Below are positions 6,273-13,180 of a stretch of DNA of 14,152 nucleotides, in pieces (position 1 is the stretch's first letter; the number at the start of each line of letters is the position of its first letter). The DNA comes from an uncultured bacterium (GTDB taxonomy: Bacteria > Cyanobacteriota > Vampirovibrionia > Gastranaerophilales > Gastranaerophilaceae): assembly GCA_900554095.1 (NCBI GenBank), contig USGC01000028.1, positions 1-14,152 of the forward strand, written 5' to 3'. The notes below the pieces were generated by a model. It saw nothing but the letters and a program-made list of their open reading frames with translations, did no database searches and was not told where the DNA came from. The position numbers and the translations under genes are program-made.

Positions 6273-7253
6273 ATGAAGTTTTTTGAAGTTTTTAAAGCCG
6301 GAACTTATCCCCAAGGAAAGTTTACCAAAAAAGAAATCGCACAGATTGCAAAAAACTATGATCCGCAATTTTGCGAAGCCCCGATTACAATCGATCATCA
6401 GCAATCAGGACCCGCTTACGGCTGGGTTGATACCGTAAAAGCTGACGGCGATAAACTCAAAGTGAGTTTTAAAGAAGTACCTGAAGAGTTTGAAAAAGAC
6501 GTTAATGACGGCAAGTTCAAAAAAGTTTCTGTTGAATTATACAGAAATCTTGAAGGCAAAGGTGCATACCTTAAAGCCGTTTCATTCCTCGGCGCTGCAA
6601 TTCCTCAGGTTAAAGGTTTAGAACCTATCAAATTTATGGAATCAGAAGCTGATACTTTTGAATTCAATGCTGAAGATGAGCCGGAACAATTTTCGGAACA
6701 AGAAATTGAAGATTTGAAAAATCAGGTTGCAGACCTTGAAAAGCAGCTTGCAACATTCAAGGAATCAAACAAAAAACTTGAAACAATCAAATCTTTAAAA
6801 GAAAAAATTTCTGCTTTATCCGATGAAGTCGCAACTTTTAAAGAAAAAGCTCAGGGTAAGGAAGAAATCGAAAAAGAATTGAATGACATTAAAACTTCTT
6901 TGAAGAAAAAAGAATTTGAAGAATTCATCGACAAGCAAATTGAAAAGGGAACGTTAGTCCCTGCAAACAAGAATGTTGTCTTATCCGTTCTTCAGGAGTT
7001 AGATAATGTCAAAAAATTCGGCGAGGATTCAACAGTCGTTCTCGACTTCAAATCTTTTATTGAGTCCCTGCCGAATCAAATAAAATACGGTGAGTTTGCC
7101 ACTAAAGAAAAGCAAACAGACCAAACAAATGAAGATGTGGAAAAGTTTGCAAACGCAGATGAGGAAAGCGTTGAGATTTTCAAAGAGGCTAAGGCTCTTG
7201 CAACAAAAGAAAACATCTCATTTAAAGATGCACTGCTCAAATTAAATAAGTAA
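6273..7253 (+). CDS. Capsid protease-scaffold protein, Mu gpI-type
   Basis: This 326-aa protein is the first gene of the rightward operon and directly precedes the major capsid gene, as gpI does in Mu-type phages. The N-terminal 120 residues resemble the gpI protease: ITIDHQQSG with candidate catalytic His42, KKVSVELYRN with candidate Ser86, and the closing LGAAIPQVKGLEP (about 107-118). Residues about 141-230 are a long charged coiled coil (E, K, Q, L rich), the likely internal scaffold. The C-terminal third is acidic and helical. In Mu a separate scaffold product (gpZ) arises from an internal start of gene I; Met122 is a possible equivalent here, without a strong ribosome site. The catalytic residue assignment is by pattern only. 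Confidence 0.87.
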   Translation: MKFFEVFKAGTYPQGKFTKKEIAQIAKNYDPQFCEAPITIDHQQSGPAYGWVDTVKADGDKLKVSFKEVPEEFEKDVNDGKFKKVSVELYRNLEGKGAYLKAVSFLGAAIPQVKGLEPIKFMESEADTFEFNAEDEPEQFSEQEIEDLKNQVADLEKQLATFKESNKKLETIKSLKEKISALSDEVATFKEKAQGKEEIEKELNDIKTSLKKKEFEEFIDKQIEKGTLVPANKNVVLSVLQELDNVKKFGEDSTVVLDFKSFIESLPNQIKYGEFATKEKQTDQTNEDVEKFANADEESVEIFKEAKALATKENISFKDALLKLNK

Positions 7254-7285
7254 TACCCCGAAACATTGATATAAAAGGAGTTTAA

Positions 7286-8266
7286 ATGGGAAGATTGGAA
7301 GAATTACGCATAAATGCGTATCTCTCAGAGGTCGCTCGTGGTTACAGTAATAATGCCTTTGTGGCTCAGCATCTGTTCCCTGAAATTACTTCTGAGAAAG
7401 AAAAAATTGACATTTTTGAGTTCAACAAGGAAGCGTTCAATCTTTACGATACCGAACGTGCAATAAGGGCGAATTCAAATGTTATCTCGCCGCAAGGTTT
7501 CAAAAAACATACAACTACCCTCGCTGAACACGATTTGTCATACCCGATTGATTATCGTGAAGAACAGGAGGCAGAAAAAGTCAAATTACAACTTCACGCA
7601 ACTAATGTTGTAACGGAAGGTTTGAAGCTGAAACTTGAAAAACAGTGTGCCGATTTGGCTCAAGATGCTAACAAATATCCTACCGGCAACAAAATTTTAT
7701 TGTCCGGCACATCTTGTTTTACCGATGAGAATTCTGATCCGCAGGGTGTAATCGATGATGCCAAAGATGCGGTTTCCTCTAAAATTGCTCAAGACCCGAA
7801 CACTATGATTATAGGGCAAGCAGCGTGGAAAACCCTCAAAAAACACCCTCAACTTAAAGGTTTGATTTCCGACAATCTCAATAAATTAGTAACAATTAAT
7901 TTATTAAAAGAAATTTTTGAGATTGAAAATATTTTCATCGGAAAATCAATCTTTGCGGATAAAGACGGAAATTTTGTCAGAATCTGGCAGGATAATATTG
8001 TGCTTGCATATGTTCCAAATCTTGGCAATTCAAGAACGGAATACGACCCCTCTTACGGATACACTGTCCGCAAAAAAGATGCCCTGCAAATTGATGAATA
8101 TCAAAAAGAGGGCAACAAAGTTAAGTATATCAGGGCTACCGACATTTACACACCGTTTTTAGTCGGTGCTGAAGCCGGGTACTTAATTTCAAAAGTAAAC
8201 GGTGAAGCAAAAACGTCACAAACAAGTGGACAAGGAGGTTCTGATGGCTCTGAAGTACAAAGTTAA
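7286..8266 (+). CDS. Major capsid protein
   Basis: This 326-aa protein follows the protease-scaffold and precedes the decoration gene, the standard place for the major head subunit, which forms the icosahedral shell. Recognisable features include an N-terminal helix with FVAQHLFPEI (about 25-34), EHDLSYPIDYREE (about 81-93), NTMIIGQAAWKTLKKHP (about 173-189, the P-domain helix typical of this capsid type) and a late beta-rich part (YGYTVRKKDA). I assign an HK97-like fold from family resemblance. An AAAAGGAG site lies 5-6 nt before the ATG. The last 10 residues (GGSDGSEVQS) are encoded by DNA that also contains the ribosome site and start of the next gene, so the tail may be dispensable. Confidence 0.88.
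   Translation: MGRLEELRINAYLSEVARGYSNNAFVAQHLFPEITSEKEKIDIFEFNKEAFNLYDTERAIRANSNVISPQGFKKHTTTLAEHDLSYPIDYREEQEAEKVKLQLHATNVVTEGLKLKLEKQCADLAQDANKYPTGNKILLSGTSCFTDENSDPQGVIDDAKDAVSSKIAQDPNTMIIGQAAWKTLKKHPQLKGLISDNLNKLVTINLLKEIFEIENIFIGKSIFADKDGNFVRIWQDNIVLAYVPNLGNSRTEYDPSYGYTVRKKDALQIDEYQKEGNKVKYIRATDIYTPFLVGAEAGYLISKVNGEAKTSQTSGQGGSDGSEVQS
8232..8246 (+). promoter_or_regulatory. Strong ribosome binding site with start codon, copy 1
   Basis: AAGGAGGTTCTGATG, a near-perfect anti-Shine-Dalgarno match 5-6 nt before the ATG at 8244. It is identical over 15 bases to the site at 8544-8558. It identifies 8244, not 8276, as the intended start of the gene it precedes. Confidence 0.8.
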
Positions 8267-8569
8267 ACACACATCATGCACAATAAAACTGTGTATAAAG
8301 AAGGTTCAACCATTGAACTTGATGACACTCAAGCAAAACGTCTTGAAGATTTTGTGGAACTTCTGCCGAATCAGTCAGCCCCTGCAAAATCTAAAGCACA
8401 AACTCAAACTTCTAAAACTGCATCAACAGGGAACAAGAAGTCTGAAAATAAAACCTCTGCTAAAAATCAGACAAAAGCAGAAACAAAAACCGAAACTGAA
8501 TCTCAAACCGTAACTGCGGAAGAAGAATCAAAAGCAGATGAAAAAGGAGGTTCTGATGACAACAAATAA
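8244..8569 (+). CDS. Small disordered phage protein, reading frame broken near the start
   Basis: The well-supported start (ATG 8244) gives MALKYKVKHT, but that frame then runs into an implausible basic sequence. The true continuation, beginning HNKTVYKEGSTIELDDTQAK, lies in another frame from about 8270 to 8569. Removing one two-base unit from the ACACACA tract (8267-8273) joins them into MALKYKVKHIMHNKTVYKEG, the usual pattern of small head-region proteins seen before decoration genes. Residues after about 45 are low-complexity (K, T, S, E, Q) and probably disordered. The alternative, an ATG at 8276 (97 aa), has no ribosome site. Possible causes are a sequence error, a recent indel in this lineage, or a recoding event. 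It overlaps the capsid gene by 23 nt. Function unknown. Confidence 0.6.
8544..8558 (+). promoter_or_regulatory. Strong ribosome binding site with start codon, copy 2
   Basis: AAGGAGGTTCTGATG, identical to 8232-8246. It fixes the decoration protein start at ATG 8556 rather than the in-frame ATG at 8538, and lies in the end of the preceding gene (encoding KGGSD). Confidence 0.8.
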
Positions 8570-8897
8570 AACATACAAACCTCTTTTAATTGATTCTGCA
8601 CTTGCTGCTGCTGATTTGGAACAGCACAGATTTATCGGATTTGACGGCAATTATTGTGCAGCAGGTGCTAAAGCTCTCGGTGTTTCAGATGTTTCAACCG
8701 CTAAAGGTGAATATGCACCTGTTGCGGTTTTAGGAATTCTGCTTGTTGAAGCCGCAGGAACAATCGCTGTCGGAGATGCCGTTGCATCTGATGCGGAAGG
8801 TAAAGCAGTTAAGGTTGCAGACTCTGCCATTACAAACGGCTATGCTCTTGATGCCGGAACCGCAGGTCAGGAAATAAGAATTATACGAGGAGTATAA
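8556..8897 (+). CDS. Head decoration / capsid cement protein (DUF2190-like)
   Basis: This 113-aa protein probably sits on the outside of the capsid and stabilises it. The sequence is small, glycine- and alanine-rich and beta-like: HRFIGFDGNYCAAGAKALGV (about 23-42), then EYAPVAVLGILLVEAAGTIAVGDAVASD (about 52-79) and ITNGYALDAGTAGQEIRI near the end. This VGDAV-x-GYALD pattern is typical of DUF2190 cement proteins that follow capsid genes. The start at 8556 is chosen because of the AGGAGG site 6-7 nt upstream. The gene ends two bases before the gp36-like gene. Confidence 0.83.
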   Translation: MTTNKTYKPLLIDSALAAADLEQHRFIGFDGNYCAAGAKALGVSDVSTAKGEYAPVAVLGILLVEAAGTIAVGDAVASDAEGKAVKVADSAITNGYALDAGTAGQEIRIIRGV

Positions 8898-8898
8898 A

Positions 8899-9342
8899 AT
8901 GGTTTATTGCACGATCGAAGATATCGAAACACAAACCTCTACCCCTACTCTTATCCAGCTCACTTCTGATGATGGGCAAGAAGCTGTCGATCGTGTCGTT
9001 GCCCAAGAGGCTATCCTTTATTCTTCTACGCTCATCGATGGGTATCTTCGTGGCAGATACACTCTACCCTTAGATGCCCATTTTCCTTTACTCAGAATTC
9101 TTGCCATTGATTTAAGCATTCACCGCCTGTATTCAAGACGTATGAGAGATGAAATGCCGGAAGTTATTGAAAATAACTACAAAAATGCAATCTCAACTCT
9201 CAAAGATATCCAAAAAGGTGTTATATCCCTGCAAAGCGAAAACGATTCTTTTGAAACCGCAGGATTTAATGCTGAAGAATACAAAACAAATAAGTCGATA
9301 ATTGACAGGCTTTTTAGTAAGGATCGAATGCTTGAATATTAG
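8899..9342 (+). CDS. Head-completion protein, Mu gp36-like (DUF1320)
   Basis: This 147-aa protein is of the DUF1320 type, found in Mu-like head clusters between decoration and DUF1834 genes and probably part of the head-tail connector. Visible family pattern: LIQLTSDDG (about 18-26), STLIDGYLRGRYTLPL (about 44-59), ILAIDLSIHRLYSRR (about 67-81), then AISTLKDIQKGVISL. Length fits the family. ATG is preceded by a GAGGAG site about 5 nt upstream, overlapping the decoration gene end. The C-terminus overlaps the start of the next gene by about 11 nt. Confidence 0.85.
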   Translation: MVYCTIEDIETQTSTPTLIQLTSDDGQEAVDRVVAQEAILYSSTLIDGYLRGRYTLPLDAHFPLLRILAIDLSIHRLYSRRMRDEMPEVIENNYKNAISTLKDIQKGVISLQSENDSFETAGFNAEEYKTNKSIIDRLFSKDRMLEY

Positions 9343-9748
9343 AGATATTGAAAACGCAATAATTGAAAAATTAAAAACAGTATTCCCTGAAGTTCTTGTT
9401 CAAGGTTTTCCAGATAAACCTGCCGAATTTATTTTACTTCATCCGATTGGTGCTTTGCTTGTGCATTATCAGGGAAGTAACTACACTTCAACAGATGCAC
9501 TCGGATTTATCTCTCAGGAAAACAAAAAAGAATTTTCAATCACTGTCGTAACCCGAAACCTCAGAAAAAACGAGGGAGCATACGAATATATTGACAAAAT
9601 TAAAGCAGTTCTTACAGGTTTTGCACCTGACGGTTGCTCAAAATTAAGTCCATCAAAAGATTTTTTCATCTCCGAAAAAGCCGGTATCTGGCAATACGGA
9701 GTTAATTTCACACTAACCACAACAAATATACAAGATTTAGAAATTTAA
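9332..9748 (+). CDS. Mu gp37-like protein (DUF1834)
   Basis: This protein of about 138 aa fits DUF1834, the partner of the gp36-like protein in Mu-type clusters, probably at the head-tail joining region. It begins MNIRDIENAIIEKLKTVFPE and contains HPIGALLVHYQGSNYTS (about 41-57), FSITVVTRNL (about 68-77) and a C-terminal beta region WQYGVNFTLTTT. I take TTG 9332 as the start because an AAGGA site lies 8 nt before it and residue 1 then fits the family's usual N-terminus. An upstream in-frame TTG at 9302 would add 10 residues lacking family character. Overlap with the gp36 gene suggests coupled translation. Confidence 0.8.
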   Translation: MNIRDIENAIIEKLKTVFPEVLVQGFPDKPAEFILLHPIGALLVHYQGSNYTSTDALGFISQENKKEFSITVVTRNLRKNEGAYEYIDKIKAVLTGFAPDGCSKLSPSKDFFISEKAGIWQYGVNFTLTTTNIQDLEI

Positions 9749-9774
9749 TTTTTACCCCCAAGGAGTTTATATAT

Positions 9775-11007
9775 ATGCCTGCAAGTTTTCTTCATGGTGT
9801 TGAAACCATAGAAATTACAAAAGGTGCAAGAACAATTACTACAGTAAAAACTGCTGTTGTCGGAATTGTCGGAACTGCACCGATTGAAGATGTTGAAGAC
9901 GAGTACAAAACAATCAACACCCCGACTTTGATTATGAATGAGATTGAGGCTGTAAGGTATTTCGGCAATCATAAAGCCGGATTTACTATTCCTCAAGCCC
10001 TGCAAGCAATATTCGATCAGGGTGCCGGGATTGCGATTGTTATAAACGTCTATGACCCTGAAAAACACGAAGATGTTTCAGATGTTACAGTCGGCGAAAT
10101 CAACGGAAGTGTTGATGCACTTACAGGAAAACGCACCGGAATGAAAGCCTTTGAGGATTGTTATTCCTTATTTGGCTATTATCCTAAAACGATTATTGCA
10201 CCTGTATTTTGTGAGGAAACAGCTGTTGTAACAGAGATGAATACTATCTGCAATAAAATTCGTGCGATGGGTATTGTTGATGCACCTGTCGGAGCATCTG
10301 TTCAAGAAGTTATTTCAGGTCGTGGGCCTGAAGGTACAATCAATTTCAATACTTCATCCGAACGTATAATCCTTTGTTATCCGCATTTAAAGGTATATGA
10401 TGCAACTTCTGATTCCATAAAATTACAACCGTATTCTCAAAGATTAGCCGGTGTAATTGCGGCAAAAGATGTTGAGAAAGGTTATCACTGGTCGCCTTCA
10501 AATACTGAAATTCAAGGAATTGTCGGGGTTGAACGGCAATTAACTTCAATGATTAATGACCCGACATCTGAAGTTAACGCTTTGAATGAATGCGGTGTTG
10601 TAACTGTTTTCAATTCTTACGGCTCAGGTTTCAGAACGTGGGGCAACAGGTCTGCTGCTTATCCGAGTTCTACAAATCCGACCAACTTTATAAACGTCAG
10701 AAGAACCGCTGATATTATTCACGAATCGGTTGAATATTCAATGCTGCAATTCATGGATTACCCGATTGATAACGGCTTGATTGATTCTATCTGTGAAACT
10801 GTAAACCAGTTTATTAGAACGTTAATCGGTCGTGGTGCATTGATTGACGGTAAATGTACATTCAATCAGGATAAAAACCCTGCAACGGAAATTGCAAACG
10901 GACATTTAACGTTTGACATCGAATTTATGCCTCCGACTCCGGCTGAAAGAATTACTTTTGAATCGTTCATAAATATCGAACTGTTGAAATCTCTGGGCGG
11001 TTCATAA
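9775..11007 (+). CDS. Contractile tail sheath protein (gpFI-like)
   Basis: This 410-aa protein forms the sheath that shortens during infection and drives the tube into the host. Family features: an N-terminus with FLHGVETIEITKGARTITTV (about 4-23), then AVVGIVGTAP, the long central sheath domain with FEDCYSLFGYYPKTIIAPVF (about 125-144), YHWSPSNTEIQGIVGVERQL (about 237-256), WGNRSAAYPSS (about 290-300) and a C-terminal PPTPAERITFESFINIELL (about 387-405), the P2 FI-type ending. Length fits P2/Mu-like sheaths. An AAGGAG site lies 7 nt before the ATG. Its TAA shares a base with the next ATG (TAATG). Confidence 0.95.
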   Translation: MPASFLHGVETIEITKGARTITTVKTAVVGIVGTAPIEDVEDEYKTINTPTLIMNEIEAVRYFGNHKAGFTIPQALQAIFDQGAGIAIVINVYDPEKHEDVSDVTVGEINGSVDALTGKRTGMKAFEDCYSLFGYYPKTIIAPVFCEETAVVTEMNTICNKIRAMGIVDAPVGASVQEVISGRGPEGTINFNTSSERIILCYPHLKVYDATSDSIKLQPYSQRLAGVIAAKDVEKGYHWSPSNTEIQGIVGVERQLTSMINDPTSEVNALNECGVVTVFNSYGSGFRTWGNRSAAYPSSTNPTNFINVRRTADIIHESVEYSMLQFMDYPIDNGLIDSICETVNQFIRTLIGRGALIDGKCTFNQDKNPATEIANGHLTFDIEFMPPTPAERITFESFINIELLKSLGGS

Positions 11008-11186
11008 TGTACGCAATCGTTAATGACAGAGGAGTTTTAGAGGTTCACACCGATTGTGCGGACATTTGTTTTAACTGCAAAAACATCTACAAATGTCCCT
11101 TAATCCAAGCCATCAGCAAGGAGTATGTCATTATGCACTATTCGGACGTGGAGATTAGGGATTGCGGTCTTTTCAAAAAATCTTAG
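11007..11186 (+). CDS. Small cysteine-rich protein between sheath and tube
   Basis: A 59-aa reading frame starts at the ATG that overlaps the sheath stop by one base (TAATG) and ends at TAG 11184-11186, just before the ribosome site of the tube gene. It carries five cysteines: C17, C21, C24, C30 and C53, in a C-x3-C-x2-C-x5-C pattern that could hold a metal ion (HTDCADICFNCKNIYKC). Coupling to the sheath gene and tight packing argue that it is real. It is unrelated to any tail protein I recognise. A small zinc-binding phage protein is the best description, with function unknown. Confidence 0.7.
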   Translation: MYAIVNDRGVLEVHTDCADICFNCKNIYKCPLIQAISKEYVIMHYSDVEIRDCGLFKKS

Positions 11187-11195
11187 GGAGTTTAT

Positions 11196-11717
11196 ATGTC
11201 TAAAATTGAAATAAACAAATTAACCAACGCCAATGTTTATATGAACGGCATCAACCTGCTCGGACGAGCTGAAGAAGTACAGCTTCCGCAGATTAAGCAT
11301 AAAATGGCTGAGCATAAGGCTCTTGGCATGGTCGGTTCTGCTGAATTTTTTGCCGGAATTGATAAACTTGAATGCAAAATTAAGTGGAATGCACTTTATC
11401 CGAGTGTTATGGCAATATGTTCTAATCCGTTTTTAGCAACAATGATACAGGTTAGAGCAAACCTTGAAACTTACAACGGAACGGGAAGAATTAAGGAAGT
11501 TCCTGCCACTGCTTTTTTAATCGGAACTTTCAAAGAATTCCCTCTCGGTAATATTAAGCCGCAGGAAAATGCCGAATACGAAACAACTATGGCTGTAACC
11601 TATGCCAAGTTAATCGTTGACGGAGTAGAAATCTTTGAAATAGATGTTCTTGAAAACATCTACAAAGTTGGAATGGTCGATATGCTCGCTACCTTCAAAA
11701 AGAATACAGGTGCCTAA
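11196..11717 (+). CDS. Tail tube protein (gpFII-like)
   Basis: This 173-aa protein builds the inner tube through which DNA passes, inside the sheath encoded just upstream. It begins MSKIEINKLTNANVYMNGIN and contains LLGRAEEVQLPQIKHKM (about 21-37), EHKALGMVGSAEFFAGIDKL (about 39-58), a conserved P2 FII-type segment, and a C-terminal IDVLENIYKVGMVD (about 149-162). Length matches P2 FII (about 170 aa). A TAGGGAG site lies 6-7 nt before the ATG. Its stop overlaps the portal ATG (TAATG), so the portal is cotranslated with tail genes. Confidence 0.93.
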   Translation: MSKIEINKLTNANVYMNGINLLGRAEEVQLPQIKHKMAEHKALGMVGSAEFFAGIDKLECKIKWNALYPSVMAICSNPFLATMIQVRANLETYNGTGRIKEVPATAFLIGTFKEFPLGNIKPQENAEYETTMAVTYAKLIVDGVEIFEIDVLENIYKVGMVDMLATFKKNTGA

Positions 11718-13180
11718 TGACAGACGATTCTATTCTCAAAAAAGCAAACTCTAAAAAAAGTTTGTCAGAAGAAATTGCGACCCGAAAACGAGCATTAAAC
11801 TTTTATTCTCTGGCAAACATTCTCCCCGACCCTGATATTGTTCTCAGAAAACAGGGCAAGGATATTAGGATTTATAAGGAATTGCTTTGTGATCCTCACG
11901 TTTTTGCCTGCACTCAATCACGAAAAGCAGGAGTTTTATCTCTCGATTGGGAAATTAATCGAGGTTTGGATAAAGATAAAAACGCTGAGGCGATTGAAGA
12001 ATTACTTAAAAAACTGGATATTCATAAATTAATAAGTGATATTCTTGATGCAACGCAGTTCGGTTATCAGCCTTTAGAGATTATTTGGAAGAAAACAAAA
12101 TCAGGACACGTTCTGCCTGAAAAAATTATTGCAAAGCCGCCGGAATGGTTTTGTTTTGATGATGATAATAATCTAAAATTTAGAACTAAAGAAAATTACT
12201 ACGGCGAAATTGTTCCGGATAAAAAATTCCTGCTTGCTCAAAATAATCCATCTTATAACAATCCTTACGGTGAGAGAACGTTATCTCGTGTCTTTTGGTC
12301 TGTAACATTCAAAAAAGGCGGACTGAAGTTTTGGGTAGTATTCACTGAAAAATACGGAATGCCTCATTTGATAGGCAAACACCCACGTGGAGCATCAAGA
12401 GAAGAAACAACGACTCTCGCCGATATGTTAGAGGATATGGTTCAAGATGCAATCGCTGTTATTCCTGATGATTCGTCTGTTGAAATTCAAGAGGCGAATA
12501 AATCTTCATCTGCCGAAATTTATGAAAAACTCATCGACAAGATGAATTCTGAAATTTCAAAAGCAATATTAGGACAAACTTTAACGACTGAAATAGGCTC
12601 AACAGGAAGTTATGCAGCTGCAAATACGCACATGGCTGTTCGTCAGGATATTATTGATTCTGATAAAAAACTCGTTGAAAGTGTTATAAACCAACTTATC
12701 CGTTGGATTTACGAGATTAACTTCTCAAACGAGGAAGTTCCGGTCTTTGAAATGTATGCACCGGAGGAAGTTGATTTAACTCTTGCACAGCGAGATAAAA
12801 TTCTCTCAGATACCGGCGTTAAATTCACTAAAGAGTATTTTATCAAAGCCTACGGTCTTGAAGATGAGGATTTTGAAATTCGAGAGGAGTTGCCGCCTGC
12901 AACAAATTCTCAGTTTAAAGAATTTAAAGAAAGCGAGCCGTCAGTTCCCGGACAAGACCAGATAGAAAATCTGCTTGAGTTTATTTCAACAAAAAAATTA
13001 AATGAACAGTCTCAACAGATGCTTTCACCTTTAATTTCATTGCTTGAGGATTGTGATGATTTTGATGAGGCTTACGAACTTTTAACGGATAAAAATCTGC
13101 ATTCAAAGAAGTTTGAGCAATCTCTTCAAAAAGCACTTTTCCTGTGTGAACTGCAAGGTAGGAGTGATGGTCTTGAATAA
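11717..13180 (+). CDS. Portal protein, Mu gp29-type (DUF935)
   Basis: This 487-aa protein forms the dodecameric ring at one head vertex through which the terminase packs DNA. DUF935 features are strong: NPYGERTLSRVFWSVTFKKG (about 182-201), FWVVFTEKYGMPHLIGKHPR (about 205-224), ILGQTLTTEIGSTGSYAAAN (about 284-303), then HMAVRQDIIDSDKKLVE and LIRWIYEINFSNEEVPVFEM. All is full length. In Mu-type phages this gene normally directly follows the large terminase gene; here it follows the tail tube gene on the opposite strand. The acidic C-terminus (about 390-487) is more variable. It overlaps the tube gene by one base and the methyltransferase start by 14. Confidence 0.95.
   Translation: MTDDSILKKANSKKSLSEEIATRKRALNFYSLANILPDPDIVLRKQGKDIRIYKELLCDPHVFACTQSRKAGVLSLDWEINRGLDKDKNAEAIEELLKKLDIHKLISDILDATQFGYQPLEIIWKKTKSGHVLPEKIIAKPPEWFCFDDDNNLKFRTKENYYGEIVPDKKFLLAQNNPSYNNPYGERTLSRVFWSVTFKKGGLKFWVVFTEKYGMPHLIGKHPRGASREETTTLADMLEDMVQDAIAVIPDDSSVEIQEANKSSSAEIYEKLIDKMNSEISKAILGQTLTTEIGSTGSYAAANTHMAVRQDIIDSDKKLVESVINQLIRWIYEINFSNEEVPVFEMYAPEEVDLTLAQRDKILSDTGVKFTKEYFIKAYGLEDEDFEIREELPPATNSQFKEFKESEPSVPGQDQIENLLEFISTKKLNEQSQQMLSPLISLLEDCDDFDEAYELLTDKNLHSKKFEQSLQKALFLCELQGRSDGLE

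Noticed and set aside
8202..8513. Plus-strand 103-aa lysine/leucine-rich open frame
   Set aside because: Only its first residues after ATG 8244 look real; the remainder is the out-of-frame reading of the small disordered protein.
8538..8555. Upstream ATG start for the decoration protein
   Set aside because: The strong AAGGAGG site lies between this ATG and the one at 8556, so it serves the latter.
9302..9331. Upstream TTG start for the gp37-like gene
   Set aside because: The extra 10 residues lack a ribosome site and family character; TTG 9332 has an AAGGA site at good spacing.
9745..10068. Minus-strand 107-aa open frame across the sheath gene start
   Set aside because: It is antisense to a clear sheath gene, is cysteine-rich and lacks family features.
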